From Roseibium sp. TrichSKD4 (GTDB lineage Bacteria; Pseudomonadota; Alphaproteobacteria; Rhizobiales; Stappiaceae): 64,000 bases of DNA. Made by a program: the position numbers and the translations under genes. Shown in pieces: positions 19,571 to 28,731 of this stretch (within the stretch, counting starts at the first letter, position 1; every line of letters begins with the position of its first letter). The notes beneath the pieces were generated by a model. That model ran no database searches, was not told the DNA's origin, and worked only from the letters and a program-made list of their open reading frames with translations. Location: positions 1-64,000 of the forward strand of contig NZ_GL476304.1 of NCBI RefSeq assembly GCF_000148725.1, written 5' to 3'.

Positions 19571-20836
19571 ATGACAAAGGCCAGCGGCGGCGATTCCAAG
19601 AATACGCTCTACTGCTCCTTCTGCGGCAAAAGTCAGCATGAGGTTCGCAAGCTGATCGCCGGCCCGACTGTTTTCATTTGCGATGAATGTGTCGAGCTGT
19701 GCATGGATATCATTCGCGAAGAGAACAAGTCTTCGCTGGTGAAGTCTCGGGATGGAATTCCCACTCCTCAGGAAATTCGCGATGTCCTTGATGATTATGT
19801 CATCGGGCAGGGCAGCGCTAAGAAAGTCCTGTCTGTGGCCGTCCACAATCACTACAAGCGCCTGAACCACTCGTCGAAGAACAACGATGTGGAACTCGCA
19901 AAATCCAACATTCTGCTCGCAGGTCCGACCGGTTGCGGCAAGACGTTGCTGGCTCAAACGCTGGCGCGCATTCTTGATGTGCCGTTCACGATGGCAGATG
20001 CAACGACCCTGACCGAAGCTGGATATGTCGGTGAAGACGTCGAAAACATCATCCTGAAGCTGCTCCAGGCCTCTGATTACAATGTTGAGCGGGCGCAGCG
20101 CGGCATTGTCTACATCGATGAGGTCGACAAGATAAGCCGCAAGTCTGACAATCCTTCGATCACTCGCGATGTGTCCGGAGAAGGCGTACAGCAAGCCTTG
20201 CTGAAACTGATGGAAGGCACGGTCGCTTCTGTTCCACCTCAGGGAGGGCGCAAGCATCCGCAGCAGGAGTTCCTGCAAGTGGATACGACTAACATCCTGT
20301 TCATCTGTGGCGGCGCTTTTGCTGGCCTGGATAAGATTATCGCTGATCGTGGAACGCAGACATCTATCGGCTTCAAGGCCAATGTTCAGGCTCCGGAAGA
20401 TCGCCGTGTGGGCGAACTCTTCTCAGTGATGGAACCGGAAGATCTTCTGAAGTTCGGTTTGATTCCAGAATTCGTGGGCCGCTTGCCGGTTATCGCGACA
20501 TTGGAAGATCTCGACGAAGACGCTCTGGTGACCATCTTGGTTGAGCCGAAAAATGCATTGGTCAAGCAGTACCAGCGTCTGTTTGAGATGGAGCAGGTCG
20601 AACTGACCTTCCATGAAGAAGCGTTGAGAGCCATTGCTCGTAAGGCAATCGAGCGCAAAACCGGCGCTCGTGGTCTTCGGTCAATCCTCGAAGCAATCCT
20701 TCTGGACACGATGTACGAACTTCCGGGCCTCAAGGGTGTAAAGGAAGTGGTGATCTCTCCGGAGGTTGTCGCAGGTCAGTCACGGCCGCTCTACATCTAC
20801 ACCGATCGAGAGGAGAGTTCCGCAAGCACCGCTTAG
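19571..20836 (+). CDS. clpX: ATP-dependent Clp protease ATP-binding subunit ClpX
   Basis: 421-aa AAA+ unfoldase. The N-terminal C4 zinc finger ([12 protein letters not shown], then [10 protein letters not shown]) binds adaptors. Walker A is [12 protein letters not shown] and Walker B is VYIDEVDKI. The pore loop [10 protein letters not shown], the arginine-finger region and [13 protein letters not shown] also follow the family pattern. It delivers tagged proteins to ClpP. I start at the ATG at 19571 ([15 protein letters not shown]); an in-frame GTG at 19523 would add 16 residues not typical of ClpX. Confidence 0.98.
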   Translation: MTKASGGDSKNTLYCSFCGKSQHEVRKLIAGPTVFICDECVELCMDIIREENKSSLVKSRDGIPTPQEIRDVLDDYVIGQGSAKKVLSVAVHNHYKRLNHSSKNNDVELAKSNILLAGPTGCGKTLLAQTLARILDVPFTMADATTLTEAGYVGEDVENIILKLLQASDYNVERAQRGIVYIDEVDKISRKSDNPSITRDVSGEGVQQALLKLMEGTVASVPPQGGRKHPQQEFLQVDTTNILFICGGAFAGLDKIIADRGTQTSIGFKANVQAPEDRRVGELFSVMEPEDLLKFGLIPEFVGRLPVIATLEDLDEDALVTILVEPKNALVKQYQRLFEMEQVELTFHEEALRAIARKAIERKTGARGLRSILEAILLDTMYELPGLKGVKEVVISPEVVAGQSRPLYIYTDREESSASTA

Positions 20837-21162
20837 AGTTTGCGCGAAATCCAACAAGGTCAAAAATGCCGTCCCAATGGGGCGGCATTTTTTCGTTTTA
20901 TCACACGTTCTTCACGATCTTCGCCTTGCGAAGCCCGGTTGTCCCGAGTCGTCAACAGAGTTTGCAAACCCTCTGATTTCAGCGCCTTGACACTTGGGAA
21001 GGAGAGGGCCACCTATAAGATAACCAGACGGCTCAGCAAACTGGTAAATGCCCATTTGGGGTTTCCTGGTTTGGCCTTGCAAGTATCGAGTTGCGCCGTC
21101 TTTCCAGTGTTCGGGACTGCCTTTTAGCCAAGGGGTTTCGGCACGCAGAGAAAGGATAAAAA
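20837..21162. promoter_or_regulatory. clpX-lon intergenic region: terminator then lon promoter region
   Basis: 326 bp without a gene. A clpX terminator is at 20866-20890. Further on, TTGACA (about 20988) and CCTATAAG (about 21013) could form the lon promoter, but their spacing is longer than either the housekeeping or the heat-shock consensus, so the assignment is tentative. Confidence 0.4.
20866..20893 (+). terminator. Intrinsic terminator after clpX
   Basis: Stem ATGCCGTCCC with GGGGCGGCAT, 3-nt loop, followed by TTTTTT, 29 bp after the clpX stop. Confidence 0.88.
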
Positions 21163-23592
21163 ATGAGCGACGACCAAACCCGCGCTTTCGATGAGGACGG
21201 CACTGCCGTCTATCCTGTGCTGCCACTGCGGGATATCGTTGTCTTCCCACACATGATCGTTCCGCTTTTCGTAGGCCGCGAAAAATCCATTCGCGCGCTT
21301 GAAGAGGTGATGACGAACGACAAGCACATTCTGCTCGCTACCCAGAAGAATGCGGCGGATGACGACCCTGGCCCCGATGACATTTACGAAGTTGGTACCG
21401 TCGCAACGGTGCTCCAGCTCCTTAAGCTGCCTGACAACACGGTCAAGGTACTTGTAGAGGGCGGTGCGCGTGCCACGATTGGCGAATATGGCGAGCGGGA
21501 TGACTATTTCGAAGCATATGCCACAGTGCTTCCGGAAAAGGATGGCGAGGACGTTGAGGTTGAGGCCTTGGCGCGCTCTGTCGTGTCCGAGTTCGAAAAC
21601 TATGTGAAACTGAACAAGAAAGTTTCACCGGAAGTCATAGGCGCCGTCAACCAGATCGACGACTATTCGAAACTGGCCGATACCATTGCCTCGCATCTGG
21701 CGATCAAGATCCCGGAAAAGCAGGAAATCCTTGGCATCGTTTCCGTGTCTGAGCGGCTTGAGCGCGTTCTTGGCATGATGGAGAGTGAAATCTCCGTCCT
21801 GCAGGTGGAGAAGCGTATCCGCTCTCGCGTGAAGCGCCAGATGGAGAAAACCCAGCGCGAGTACTATCTTAATGAGCAAATGAAGGCCATTCAGAAGGAG
21901 CTTGGCGACAGCGAAGACGGTAAGGATGAAATTGCTGAACTGGAAGAAAAGGTCAATAAGACCAAGCTTTCCAAGGAAGCGAAGGAGCGCGCCGCTGCTG
22001 AGCTGAAAAAGCTGAAGCAAATGAGCCCAATGTCGGCGGAAGCGACGGTCGTGCGCAACTACCTCGACTGGCTGATTGGCATTCCGTGGAACAAGAAGAG
22101 CAAGGTCAAGCATGATCTGGCTCTGGCCGAAAAGGTTCTCGACACGGACCACTACGGACTTGAGAAGGTTAAGGAGCGGATCGTCGAGTATCTCGCGGTC
22201 CAAAGCCGTGCCAACAAGTTGCGTGGACCAATCTTGTGCCTTGTAGGGCCTCCAGGTGTCGGTAAAACGTCTCTCGGCAAGTCCATTGCCAAGGCAACTG
22301 GTCGTGAATTCGTGCGCATGTCCTTGGGCGGAGTGCGTGATGAAGCCGAGATTCGCGGTCACCGCCGCACTTACATTGGCTCAATGCCCGGTAAGGTCAT
22401 TCAGTCGATGAAGAAGGCGAAGAAGTCCAATCCGCTCTTCCTGCTCGACGAGATCGACAAGATGGGTATGGATTTCCGCGGTGATCCATCATCGGCGTTG
22501 CTTGAGGTGCTTGATCCGGAACAAAACTCGTCCTTCATGGATCACTATCTGGAAGTCGAATACGATTTGTCAGATGTGATGTTCGTGACCACGGCAAACA
22601 CACTGAATATTCCAGGTCCGCTGATGGACCGGATGGAAATCATTCGGATTGCCGGCTACACGGAAGAAGAGAAGGTTGAAATCTGCCGTCGTCACCTGAT
22701 TCCGAAGGCCGAGAAAGATCACGGTCTGAAAGATGGAGAGTTCTCCATTGACGATGACGCTCTGCAATTCGTGGTGCGCCGTTACACCCGTGAAGCCGGT
22801 GTGCGTAATCTTGAACGCGAAATGGCAACCCTGGCCCGTAAGGCGGTCAAGGACATCCTGATGAGTGACAAGGAAACCATTACGGTGACACCAGAGATCG
22901 TCGAGGAGTATCTCGGCGTTCCGCGTTACCGGTATGGCGAAGCGGAACTGGAAGATCAGGTTGGCGTTGTCACCGGTTTGGCATGGACCGAAGTTGGCGG
23001 CGAATTGCTGACCATTGAAGGTGTCATGATGCCGGGCAAGGGCAAGATGACGGTCACTGGTAACCTGAAGGACGTTATGAAGGAGTCCATCTCGGCAGCC
23101 GCTTCCTACGTTCGCTCTCGCGCGGTTGATTTCGGCATCGAACCACCGTTGTTCGACAAGAAGGATATCCACGTCCACGTTCCAGAAGGGGCAACTCCAA
23201 AGGATGGTCCGTCAGCTGGTATCGGCATGGCAACAGCCGTCATCTCCACCCTAACGGGCATTCCGGTTCGCCGGGATGTGGCGATGACTGGTGAGATCAC
23301 GCTCCGTGGACGGATTCTGCCAATTGGTGGTCTGAAGGAAAAACTGCTTGCCGCTCTTCGCGGCGGTATCAAGACAGTGATGATCCCGGAAGACAACGCC
23401 AAGGACCTGGCCGACATTCCGGACTCGGTGAAAAATTCCATCGAGATCATTCCGGTCTCTGGCATGGATGAAGTGCTCAAGACGGCGCTTGTGCGCGTTC
23501 CTGAGCCGATTGAATGGGATGAAAGTGCGGTAGAATCCAGCACAAAACCGGCAAATCCTGATGAAGATCAGGCCGGATTTGTAGCCCACTGA
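21163..23592 (+). CDS. lon: ATP-dependent protease Lon (La)
   Basis: 809-aa homo-oligomeric AAA+ serine protease for damaged and regulatory proteins. An N-terminal LAN substrate-binding domain ([24 protein letters not shown]) is followed by a coiled helical region ([17 protein letters not shown]). The AAA module has Walker [14 protein letters not shown] and Walker [13 protein letters not shown], and the C-terminal protease domain has the catalytic serine in [11 protein letters not shown] and the lysine in [10 protein letters not shown]. Length is normal. It sits between clpX and hupB, the standard order in this order of bacteria, and ends in a terminator. Confidence 0.98.
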   Translation: MSDDQTRAFDEDGTAVYPVLPLRDIVVFPHMIVPLFVGREKSIRALEEVMTNDKHILLATQKNAADDDPGPDDIYEVGTVATVLQLLKLPDNTVKVLVEGGARATIGEYGERDDYFEAYATVLPEKDGEDVEVEALARSVVSEFENYVKLNKKVSPEVIGAVNQIDDYSKLADTIASHLAIKIPEKQEILGIVSVSERLERVLGMMESEISVLQVEKRIRSRVKRQMEKTQREYYLNEQMKAIQKELGDSEDGKDEIAELEEKVNKTKLSKEAKERAAAELKKLKQMSPMSAEATVVRNYLDWLIGIPWNKKSKVKHDLALAEKVLDTDHYGLEKVKERIVEYLAVQSRANKLRGPILCLVGPPGVGKTSLGKSIAKATGREFVRMSLGGVRDEAEIRGHRRTYIGSMPGKVIQSMKKAKKSNPLFLLDEIDKMGMDFRGDPSSALLEVLDPEQNSSFMDHYLEVEYDLSDVMFVTTANTLNIPGPLMDRMEIIRIAGYTEEEKVEICRRHLIPKAEKDHGLKDGEFSIDDDALQFVVRRYTREAGVRNLEREMATLARKAVKDILMSDKETITVTPEIVEEYLGVPRYRYGEAELEDQVGVVTGLAWTEVGGELLTIEGVMMPGKGKMTVTGNLKDVMKESISAAASYVRSRAVDFGIEPPLFDKKDIHVHVPEGATPKDGPSAGIGMATAVISTLTGIPVRRDVAMTGEITLRGRILPIGGLKEKLLAALRGGIKTVMIPEDNAKDLADIPDSVKNSIEIIPVSGMDEVLKTALVRVPEPIEWDESAVESSTKPANPDEDQAGFVAH

Positions 23593-23620
23593 CATACACA
23601 TTAATCCACAGAACAAGGCG

Positions 23621-23650
23621 AGCCCCGGTTTTTCCGGGGCTTTTCTTTTG
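23621..23650 (+). terminator. Intrinsic terminator after lon
   Basis: Perfect stem AGCCCCGG / CCGGGGCT with a T-rich 5-nt loop and TTTCTTTT behind it, about 28 bp after the lon stop. Confidence 0.9.
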
Positions 23651-23778
23651 AATAAGCGACCAGATTGGCGGTTTTCTGCCAAATATGGCTTGCTTTCCTG
23701 CCGTTTTCGCCCGAATTTCCGGCAACGGCGCTGACGAGAATCGTCGGCTTGCTGCCGTTTCTTAGAAAGGTATCTGCT

Positions 23779-24054
23779 ATGAACAAGAACGATCTGATCG
23801 CAGCCGTCGCAGAAAAGACCGGCCTCACAAAGGCCCAGGCCGGTGAAGCTGTTGACGCTACTTTCGAAGCTGTGACCGAAACACTGAAAGCTGGCGACGA
23901 AGTTCGCATCATCGGCTTCGGCAACTTCAGTGTCTCCGCGCGTGCTGCCACAGAAGGCCGTAACCCGCGCACAGGCGAAACGATTCAGATCCCGGCGTCC
24001 AAGACGCCGAAGTTCAAGGCCGGCAAGGGCCTGAAGGACGCTGTAAACGCTTAA
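23779..24054 (+). CDS. hupB: DNA-binding protein HU
   Basis: 91-aa nucleoid protein. [21 protein letters not shown] is the helical dimer part. The beta arm contains the family signature [22 protein letters not shown], followed by [20 protein letters not shown]. It bends and compacts DNA non-specifically. The ATG at 23779 is preceded by AGAAAGG. HU is a common host factor for tyrosine-integrase reactions like the one at the neighbouring tRNA, although no direct link is shown here. Confidence 0.97.
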   Translation: MNKNDLIAAVAEKTGLTKAQAGEAVDATFEAVTETLKAGDEVRIIGFGNFSVSARAATEGRNPRTGETIQIPASKTPKFKAGKGLKDAVNA

Positions 24055-24082
24055 CCCACAGGCGTCCACAGTCAGAAAATTT

Positions 24083-24117
24083 AACCCCGCATGCGTTTCT
24101 CGTGTGCGGGGTTTTTT
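24083..24117 (+). terminator. Intrinsic terminator after hupB
   Basis: Stem AACCCCGCA with TGCGGGGTT around an inner loop, followed by TTTTTT, about 30 bp after the hupB stop. Confidence 0.88.
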
Positions 24118-24245
24118 GATTGCCCAAGCGCTTCGCTGCGTCACGTGGGCAGTGATCCACAGGCAGCCAAATTTTGTTCAAAAAACTTCTCAAATAGCGC
24201 TTGCAACGTGAGCCGAATGTGCATACAAGGCTCCCCACGCCGTTG

Positions 24246-24321
24246 GGGCGGTTAGCTCAGTTGGTAGAGCGCCTCGTTTACACCGAGGATGTCGGGAGTT
24301 CGAGTCTCTCACCGCCCACCA
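24246..24321 (+). tRNA. tRNA-Val (anticodon UAC)
   Basis: 76-nt cloverleaf including an encoded CCA. The acceptor arms are GGGCGGT and ACCGCCC, the anticodon stem CCTCG/CGAGG encloses the loop TTTACAC (anticodon TAC), and the T arm contains GTTCGAGTC. Its 3' two-thirds forms the attL core of the integrated element, which restores the tRNA sequence after integration. Confidence 0.96.
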
Positions 24322-24324
24322 TTC
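24274..24324 (+). repeat. attL core, 51-bp direct repeat in tRNA-Val 3' part
   Basis: Runs from the anticodon stem (TCGTTTACACCG) through the 3' end and four bases beyond CCA. It is identical over 51 bp to 50269-50319. Bases on both sides differ between the two copies, which fixes the core length. Confidence 0.95.
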
Positions 24325-24396
24325 TTTTCAATAGGTTAGCCTCTAGTTGAAGTTTGGTTATAGCGTTCCTTGCCACGATACTGCCAAGAAACCTGA

Positions 24397-25473
24397 TTAA
24401 ATCTTGGCTCCTGGTCGCACAGAAATCGCGTTTATAGCGCCTTGTTGATGCTCAGGATTGTGGTGACCATAGACATCGATCAACACTTTTAGCGACATTC
24501 CGAGGAAACTTGCCAAGACTGGTAAGTCTGAACTGTTCACAATGTTCTGCATTCCCCAGGACGCGCAGGTGTGACGCAGGACATGCGGGACAACGTCCGG
24601 ACCAAGATTCGCGTCATCCCGACTATTTGCCCAGGCTTTGCGAGCGGATTTTATTGGTAAGCCGTCCCGATGGATAACGTTGACGCATATTCCATCCAAC
24701 TTTTTCCAACGTTTGAGGTGGGGCAGGAGCCTGTTGGGTATTCTGACAGACGGTCGCCGCTTGTTGGTAAGGCGTTCGTTTTGGCCGCGCCGATACATCA
24801 CGCCATTTTCCAGATCAAACCAGCCAGCGTCGATACTTTGGAGCCAACGCATCTTAATGATCGCTCCTGTGCGGGTGCCAGTATAAAGACCTATCAATAT
24901 CAAACGAGCCAAGTGATGGTTCCCGCGCCTACGAGCGGCGTGTACGAAGGCTGCGGCCTCTGAGCGTGTCAGCCATCGATCACGCGGAGGAGCCTTCTCA
25001 GGTAGCTCTATTTTGGGCCGGAAGGCAATCTGATGTTCGTCTACGTAATAGTTGACCGCTGATCGGAAGCTTTCCAATTCGCGCCGTGCTGTTCCAGAGG
25101 ACACACCTTCCGCCAATCTTAGGGCCGCATACTCCCTGCTTGTTTCCTTCGATACCTGAGAAAGAAATTTTCCACCCCAGAAGGTGGAGAGCTGAGACAA
25201 GAAGTCTGCCTCGTTTCTCGGGTTGGAAAGTTGCGGGACTCTGTGCGTGGCGTAATACAACATTACTTCCGCGCATTGGGTAGTTTGTGGATCTCCGCTG
25301 ACTTTTGGTGTGTATTTTTCCGCGATGTATTCGGAGGGCTTTTTTTCAGCTTCTCCAATTGCGAGTTCAGGGCAACCTGTGCGGATGTATCTTGTTCCAT
25401 CGAGGATGACCCACTGGGCTCCACCTTTTCCTTTGCGGAGCCAGAGACGGGGTGGTTTTTTGGGACGCGGCAT
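24397..25473 (-). CDS. int: Phage-type tyrosine recombinase (integrase)
   Basis: 358-aa site-specific recombinase expected to act on the tRNA-Val att site 73 bp away. The N-terminal arm-binding region starts PRPKKPPRLWLRKGKGG, followed by a core-binding SAM-like domain and the catalytic domain. The catalytic residues visible are Arg in GLYTGTRTGAI, His-Leu-Arg-His in HVLRHTCASWG, and the GHH/Tyr segment LIDVYGHHNPEH with the nucleophilic tyrosine. The frame is intact. Its 5' end overlaps the upstream excisionase-like gene by 211 bp in another frame. Confidence 0.95.
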   Translation of the reverse strand: MPRPKKPPRLWLRKGKGGAQWVILDGTRYIRTGCPELAIGEAEKKPSEYIAEKYTPKVSGDPQTTQCAEVMLYYATHRVPQLSNPRNEADFLSQLSTFWGGKFLSQVSKETSREYAALRLAEGVSSGTARRELESFRSAVNYYVDEHQIAFRPKIELPEKAPPRDRWLTRSEAAAFVHAARRRGNHHLARLILIGLYTGTRTGAIIKMRWLQSIDAGWFDLENGVMYRRGQNERLTNKRRPSVRIPNRLLPHLKRWKKLDGICVNVIHRDGLPIKSARKAWANSRDDANLGPDVVPHVLRHTCASWGMQNIVNSSDLPVLASFLGMSLKVLIDVYGHHNPEHQQGAINAISVRPGAKI

Positions 25474-25661
25474 TGTTTTCTCATCTCCTCAACAGCAGCA
25501 GGCGTGGTGAAAAATCTCCGACCAATTTTCTCAAGCCTGAGTTTTCCTCGTTCCGCCTCTGCCCTCAGTGTGGCGGGACTTATGGTGCCTCTGAACAACA
25601 CTTCACAGGCTTCTTCGAGTGTGATTGGGGTATCCTCATCCCAATCCATTGTGTGCTTCAT
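25263..25661 (-). CDS. Excisionase-like helix-turn-helix protein
   Basis: 132 aa from the ATG at 25661, preceded by GGAGTGA. The N-terminal winged-helix/MerR-like segment TPITLEEACEVLFRGTISPATLRAEAERGKLRLEKIGRRFFTTPAAVEEM is of the type found beside phage integrases. The C-terminal half is Ser/Lys-rich and low in predicted structure (SGSAKEKVEPSGSSSMEQD to PPNTSRKNTHQK). It probably controls recombination direction or early transcription. The last 211 bp also encode the integrase N-terminus in a different frame, and both frames look genuine. Confidence 0.72.
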   Translation of the reverse strand: MKHTMDWDEDTPITLEEACEVLFRGTISPATLRAEAERGKLRLEKIGRRFFTTPAAVEEMRKQCRVPKNHPVSGSAKEKVEPSGSSSMEQDTSAQVALNSQLEKLKKSPPNTSRKNTHQKSAEIHKLPNARK

Positions 25662-25666
25662 GATGG

Positions 25667-26305
25667 TCACTCCACGCATGAGGTTCGGGATGGTCGTGGC
25701 GAGCCGACAAGGTGTTCTCCGTAGCACCGCGTCCAAAGTCTGGCTGCCCAACGCGGGAATTGCCATGCACCTTGCTGTTTGACGTGATCGCGGTACCGGA
25801 TCAGAAGTTCGCCGTGCAGACTTTGAAGGCCGTCATTCCCGTCACAATAGATGTCGTGCCAGGCCATATCCCATTGCCTGCCGTCGAGACGGAATTTGAA
25901 GGCATCGGCATGATGGATCGTAACTCGGTCATTGCTGGCAAACTCCGCACCGAAGTGGTCAATGATCGCGCGGTCGATCTCGACAACATCGATGTGGTCG
26001 ACTTCCGGTTTTTGAAGACAGGCACGGACAAAGCAACCGAACCCGAGTCCGGTTTTCAGGACGCGGCCTGTTGCAGCGCGGATTGCCTCCATATGGCGTT
26101 GGATTTCCCAGTCACTGTCATCCATGATGGTGTAGCCGTTAAAGCCGTGATCATCGACCAAGTGCAGGGCAGCGAGGGAGGTGGCGTCAAATAGGAATGC
26201 ATGTCCATCGTGAAGCCTGGCATTTCGGGTATGGTCTTCACTCTTCCATGGTAGAAGGTGCCTCGGTACTTTGGCGGCGGCTATAAAGTCTGAGGTATGG
26301 AACAT
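25667..26305 (-). CDS. Class I SAM-dependent methyltransferase-like phage protein
   Basis: 212 aa with a spermine-synthase-like Rossmann pattern: motif I GRVLKTGLGFGCFVRACL, an acidic motif II at DVVEIDRAIIDHF and the adenine-loop equivalent TIHHADAFKF, then WDMAWHDIYCDG. A methyl acceptor cannot be inferred. It is one of a tight run of minus-strand early genes and ends 5 bp before the excisionase-like start. Confidence 0.65.
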   Translation of the reverse strand: MFHTSDFIAAAKVPRHLLPWKSEDHTRNARLHDGHAFLFDATSLAALHLVDDHGFNGYTIMDDSDWEIQRHMEAIRAATGRVLKTGLGFGCFVRACLQKPEVDHIDVVEIDRAIIDHFGAEFASNDRVTIHHADAFKFRLDGRQWDMAWHDIYCDGNDGLQSLHGELLIRYRDHVKQQGAWQFPRWAARLWTRCYGEHLVGSPRPSRTSCVE

Positions 26306-26318
26306 CGGTCTAGCCTCA

Positions 26319-26588
26319 CTAATTGACGACTTTTAGATGCTTGGGTTTAGGCTTTTTCGTTTTGGCAGCGTTGATGAAACAGGCGTCGTAGCGTTCCTGA
26401 AACGCTGACATTGCCTCAGACCACTCTTCCAGTACCCGCCAGGCCCCGGAGTCTTGCATGAGCTTCACTCGAGCCCTAATTGCTGATGGTGACCGATCCA
26501 GATCATTGAGGGCGATCATCCTCTCAGTTGCAGTGCAGTAGAAATTGAAGAGAAACTCATCCTCTTCCATGGTCCAGCGCTTTGCCAT
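26319..26588 (-). CDS. SANT/Myb-like small phage protein
   Basis: 89 aa. AKRWTMEEDEFLFNFYCTATERMIALNDLDRSPSAIRARVKLMQDSG resembles a Myb/SANT tri-helix with a tryptophan and acidic first helix, used by some phage regulators. The tail is Lys/Pro-rich (TKKPKPKHLKVVN). It lies 4 bp behind the next methyltransferase gene in the same operon. The function is not known. Confidence 0.55.
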   Translation of the reverse strand: MAKRWTMEEDEFLFNFYCTATERMIALNDLDRSPSAIRARVKLMQDSGAWRVLEEWSEAMSAFQERYDACFINAAKTKKPKPKHLKVVN

Positions 26589-26592
26589 TGTC

Positions 26593-27099
26593 TTACTCCG
26601 AATGGGCCTCCCGGCCGGGTTTCATGAAAACCAACCAGTGCGATTGGGATCTCTTCCCGTACCGGTTCCCGATCAGCGGTTTTTCTTCGGTGAGCATGAG
26701 AAGTTCAGACACTTTCACGTCCGCTTCGCTCCATTTGAAAATTAGAGTACCGAATGGTTTCAGCACCCGAAAACACTCTGCAAACCCACACCGGACATCG
26801 TCCCGCCAAGCGGTGCCAAGCTTCCCATATTTCTTCGCTAGCCAGCTATGTGAGCCGTTGTGGACGAGGTGCGGTGGATCAAAGACGACTAAGTGAAATT
26901 GCTCATCCGGAAAGGGCAGCTGACAGAAATCGAGCTGCAGGTCAGGATGGATGACAAGTTGACGAGAGCCGCCCTTGCTGGAGGCATCCTTAAGCTCATG
27001 GCGCTCTGATCTAATGTCACCGAATATTGCTCTTTCATCGGCTTTGTCGAACCAGAACATTCGACTACCGCAGCATGGATCCAGAACGGGTTTGTTCAA
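26593..27099 (-). CDS. DNA N6/N4-methyltransferase-like phage protein
   Basis: 168 aa. It starts NKPVLDPCCGSRMFWFDK, a motif I with a Cys-Cys turn, and has the catalytic-type tetrapeptide in LVVFDPPHLV, i.e. DPPH in the place of DPPY. The order fits compact class I methyltransferases common in phages, which may protect phage DNA from restriction. No separate target-recognition domain is visible. A nonspecific or RNA substrate remains possible. Confidence 0.7.
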   Translation of the reverse strand: MNKPVLDPCCGSRMFWFDKADERAIFGDIRSERHELKDASSKGGSRQLVIHPDLQLDFCQLPFPDEQFHLVVFDPPHLVHNGSHSWLAKKYGKLGTAWRDDVRCGFAECFRVLKPFGTLIFKWSEADVKVSELLMLTEEKPLIGNRYGKRSQSHWLVFMKPGREAHSE

Positions 27100-27111
27100 T
27101 GATCAGGTCCT

Positions 27112-27306
27112 TCACGTCTCTGCAAAAAGCTGTTCAACCGTGACGCCAAAAGCCCGTGCGAGCTTGATAGCCAATTGCACTGTTGGTTTCGGACTGGCCT
27201 TGTTTTCCAAAGACCACATATATGCCTTGCTCGAACCGGTCCTTTCAGCGAGTTGTTCAAGGGTCATGCCTGATTTCTCGCGGTAGCTTTTGATCCGGTT
27301 CGGCAT
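27112..27306 (-). CDS. XRE-family helix-turn-helix protein
   Basis: 64 aa, almost entirely a Cro/C1-type HTH: IKSYREKSGMTLEQLAERTGSSKAYMWSLENKASPKPTVQLAIKLARAFGVTVEQLF. It probably regulates early prophage genes. The protein has no extra domain and is short for a repressor, so a Cro-like role is plausible. Confidence 0.82.
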   Translation of the reverse strand: MPNRIKSYREKSGMTLEQLAERTGSSKAYMWSLENKASPKPTVQLAIKLARAFGVTVEQLFAET

Positions 27307-27315
27307 CTGCAGGCC

Positions 27316-27501
27316 TCAACTGGTGCGGTTGCGTTGTTCTTCGGTCATGTGTTTTCGGACAACGGTTCTCATTCCGAAGATTTTACGGGAAGCCTCATCG
27401 ACCTGCGGGTCGCGATACTCTTTTGCGAACTCCTCAAGTTCGCGAGACAGGTTGAAAAGCTTCAGGTCCAGCGCGTCGGCTTTGTCGGAACGGGTTTTCA
27501 T
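27316..27501 (-). CDS. Small hypothetical phage protein
   Basis: 61 aa from the ATG at 27501, which has GAGAGG 8 bp upstream (MKTRSDKADALDLKLFNLSRELEEFAKEY). Highly charged and probably helical. It lies 9 bp before the XRE gene in the same operon. No family recognised. Confidence 0.5.
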   Translation of the reverse strand: MKTRSDKADALDLKLFNLSRELEEFAKEYRDPQVDEASRKIFGMRTVVRKHMTEEQRNRTS

Positions 27502-27518
27502 CTGTCGGGCCTCTCTGA

Positions 27519-27740
27519 TCAAAACGGGGTGTTATCTTTCGCGGTGGTCATCTTGATCGGAATGACAGGCGTATCCTCAGTTGCGAAACCGCCCACAGCC
27601 TTCAGTACGAAAAAGTTCTGCCGAGGATTCTTTTTGGCAAGCCGGGTTGCTTCACGATTGGCATCTTCACGTGACCGGTGCTTACGTGTAGGTGTGTGCC
27701 CGATCGGGTTCCAGACCATCCAGAATTTGTCATGCTTCAT
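27519..27740 (-). CDS. Small hypothetical phage protein
   Basis: 73 aa, beginning KHDKFWMVWNPIGHTPTRKHRSREDANREATRLAKKNPRQNFFVLKAV. The pattern (FWMVW, then an Ala/Arg helix, then FFVL) is one I associate with small phage proteins of unknown role. The gene sits in the minus-strand early run. Confidence 0.55.
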   Translation of the reverse strand: MKHDKFWMVWNPIGHTPTRKHRSREDANREATRLAKKNPRQNFFVLKAVGGFATEDTPVIPIKMTTAKDNTPF

Positions 27741-27758
27741 ATCTTTTGTCCTACTAAG

Positions 27759-27980
27759 TCACGGGTTGTAAGGATCAAAGCCGCCGCCCGCTGCTGCCGC
27801 TTCAGGTGATGAGGGAAGCAAGCTTTTCAGGTGCTCGTTTTCTTCTCGAAGCCGATCGCGGTCTGCTGCTAGTTCCAGCATGATCTTCGCCGCCCTGAAA
27901 CGATTAACGGTAGAAAAACCGCTCTGGAGCGCTGCAGCACAGCGCTTTATGTGTGGAGTTGCGAGTGTTGGTTCGGGCAT
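27759..27980 (-). CDS. Small coiled-coil hypothetical protein
   Basis: 73 aa from the ATG at 27980 (MPEPTLATPHIKRCAAALQ). The central helix ELAADRDRLREENEHLKSLL is a short coiled coil. A longer frame starts at 28025 but overlaps the small membrane protein gene upstream. No function can be assigned. Confidence 0.45.
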   Translation of the reverse strand: MPEPTLATPHIKRCAAALQSGFSTVNRFRAAKIMLELAADRDRLREENEHLKSLLPSSPEAAAAGGGFDPYNP

Positions 27981-27996
27981 GATTGGGGGCCTTTTT

Positions 27997-28140
27997 CTAT
28001 CCGGCGATCCACTGCACAAATGCAACTAGGCCCCATAGCCAAAACCCGAAGGATACGAACAAGAGCAGGGCCAATACCGGCGCTCCCCAAATCCAGTGCC
28101 ATCCGCGGACGTCCTTGCCATTCACTTCGAGTTGAAACAT
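27997..28140 (-). CDS. 47-aa single-helix membrane protein
   Basis: Translating the minus strand from the ATG at 28140 gives MFQLEVNGKDVRGWHWIWG, then the hydrophobic helix APVLALLLFVSFGFWLWGLVAF and the end VQWIAG. A GAGG site lies about 8 bp upstream. It fits tightly between the coiled-coil and the 75-aa genes. Function is unknown. Confidence 0.5.
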   Translation of the reverse strand: MFQLEVNGKDVRGWHWIWGAPVLALLLFVSFGFWLWGLVAFVQWIAG

Positions 28141-28150
28141 CTGGTAGACC

Positions 28151-28378
28151 TCACTGCTTCGCCTGATGCATTGAAATTCGCCGCTCTACGCCTTCGAGCA
28201 GGCCCTCATTGAGCATTGCCGCCGCCATCCTATGGTCGGGGTAAAGAAGGAGCAGCACAGCGGCTACGGTCTGCTCCAGCGTCATCATTATCTCTGGAGC
28301 TTCATTCGGATCCCGGCCATCGATGATGGCTTTTCCTGCCGCATAGCTGCGGGTGGTATCTTCGCTTGATTTGCTCAT
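28151..28378 (-). CDS. Small hypothetical phage protein
   Basis: 75 aa from the ATG at 28378, which follows GGGGAACGGCC. The sequence SKSSEDTTRSYAAGKAIIDGRDPNEAPEIMMTLEQTVAAVLLLLYPDHRMAAAMLNEGL has one amphipathic or weakly hydrophobic helix. No family recognised. It is the first gene of the run below the regulatory stretch at 28379-28731. Confidence 0.5.
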   Translation of the reverse strand: MSKSSEDTTRSYAAGKAIIDGRDPNEAPEIMMTLEQTVAAVLLLLYPDHRMAAAMLNEGLLEGVERRISMHQAKQ

Positions 28379-28731
28379 GGCCGTTCCCCTCAAATTTCTT
28401 GCCTGCCTTGGGAGGGCTTTACCTGCGAGCTAAGTTGAGGCCCGGCACAGGCCCCCAAATGTCCGTCGCAGCGGTCCCAATCCTTCGGCTGTGTCGCCCT
28501 GGCTCACCATTCCAAAGGCGGTTATTTTCGGATTGGGCGTGGGCTAAATGTCCGCGACACAGCAGCCCGCAAATTTCTCAGGTTGCCCGTCTCTCCGGGC
28601 TGTCACGCTCGTAACCCCGGCGTTAGGGCCGACTAGTCTCTAGTCGACAGGGCAGGTTCACTGGACATTTATTGGCCGTCTTGGCACCTGCTAACGTCAT
28701 CCAGCCATCTCGTTGACCTTTGGGCGGGTGC
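28379..28731. promoter_or_regulatory. Prophage early regulatory region with repeated octamers
   Basis: No gene is seen in about 350 bp. It contains AAATGTCC at 28457-28464 and 28546-28553, its inverse GGACATTT at 28663-28670, and a perfect palindrome CGACTAG-TCT-CTAGTCG at 28630-28646. Spacing and placement upstream of the minus-strand run suggest operators for phage regulators. The assignment is inferred. Confidence 0.4.

Noticed and set aside
20988-21020. Heat-shock sigma-32 promoter for lon
   Set aside because: CTTGAC and CCTATAAG are present, but their spacing is too long for the consensus. It is kept only as a tentative promoter region.
22570-23178. 202-aa minus-strand frame opposite lon
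   Set aside because: It is antisense to an intact lon gene with all catalytic motifs and has no independent evidence.
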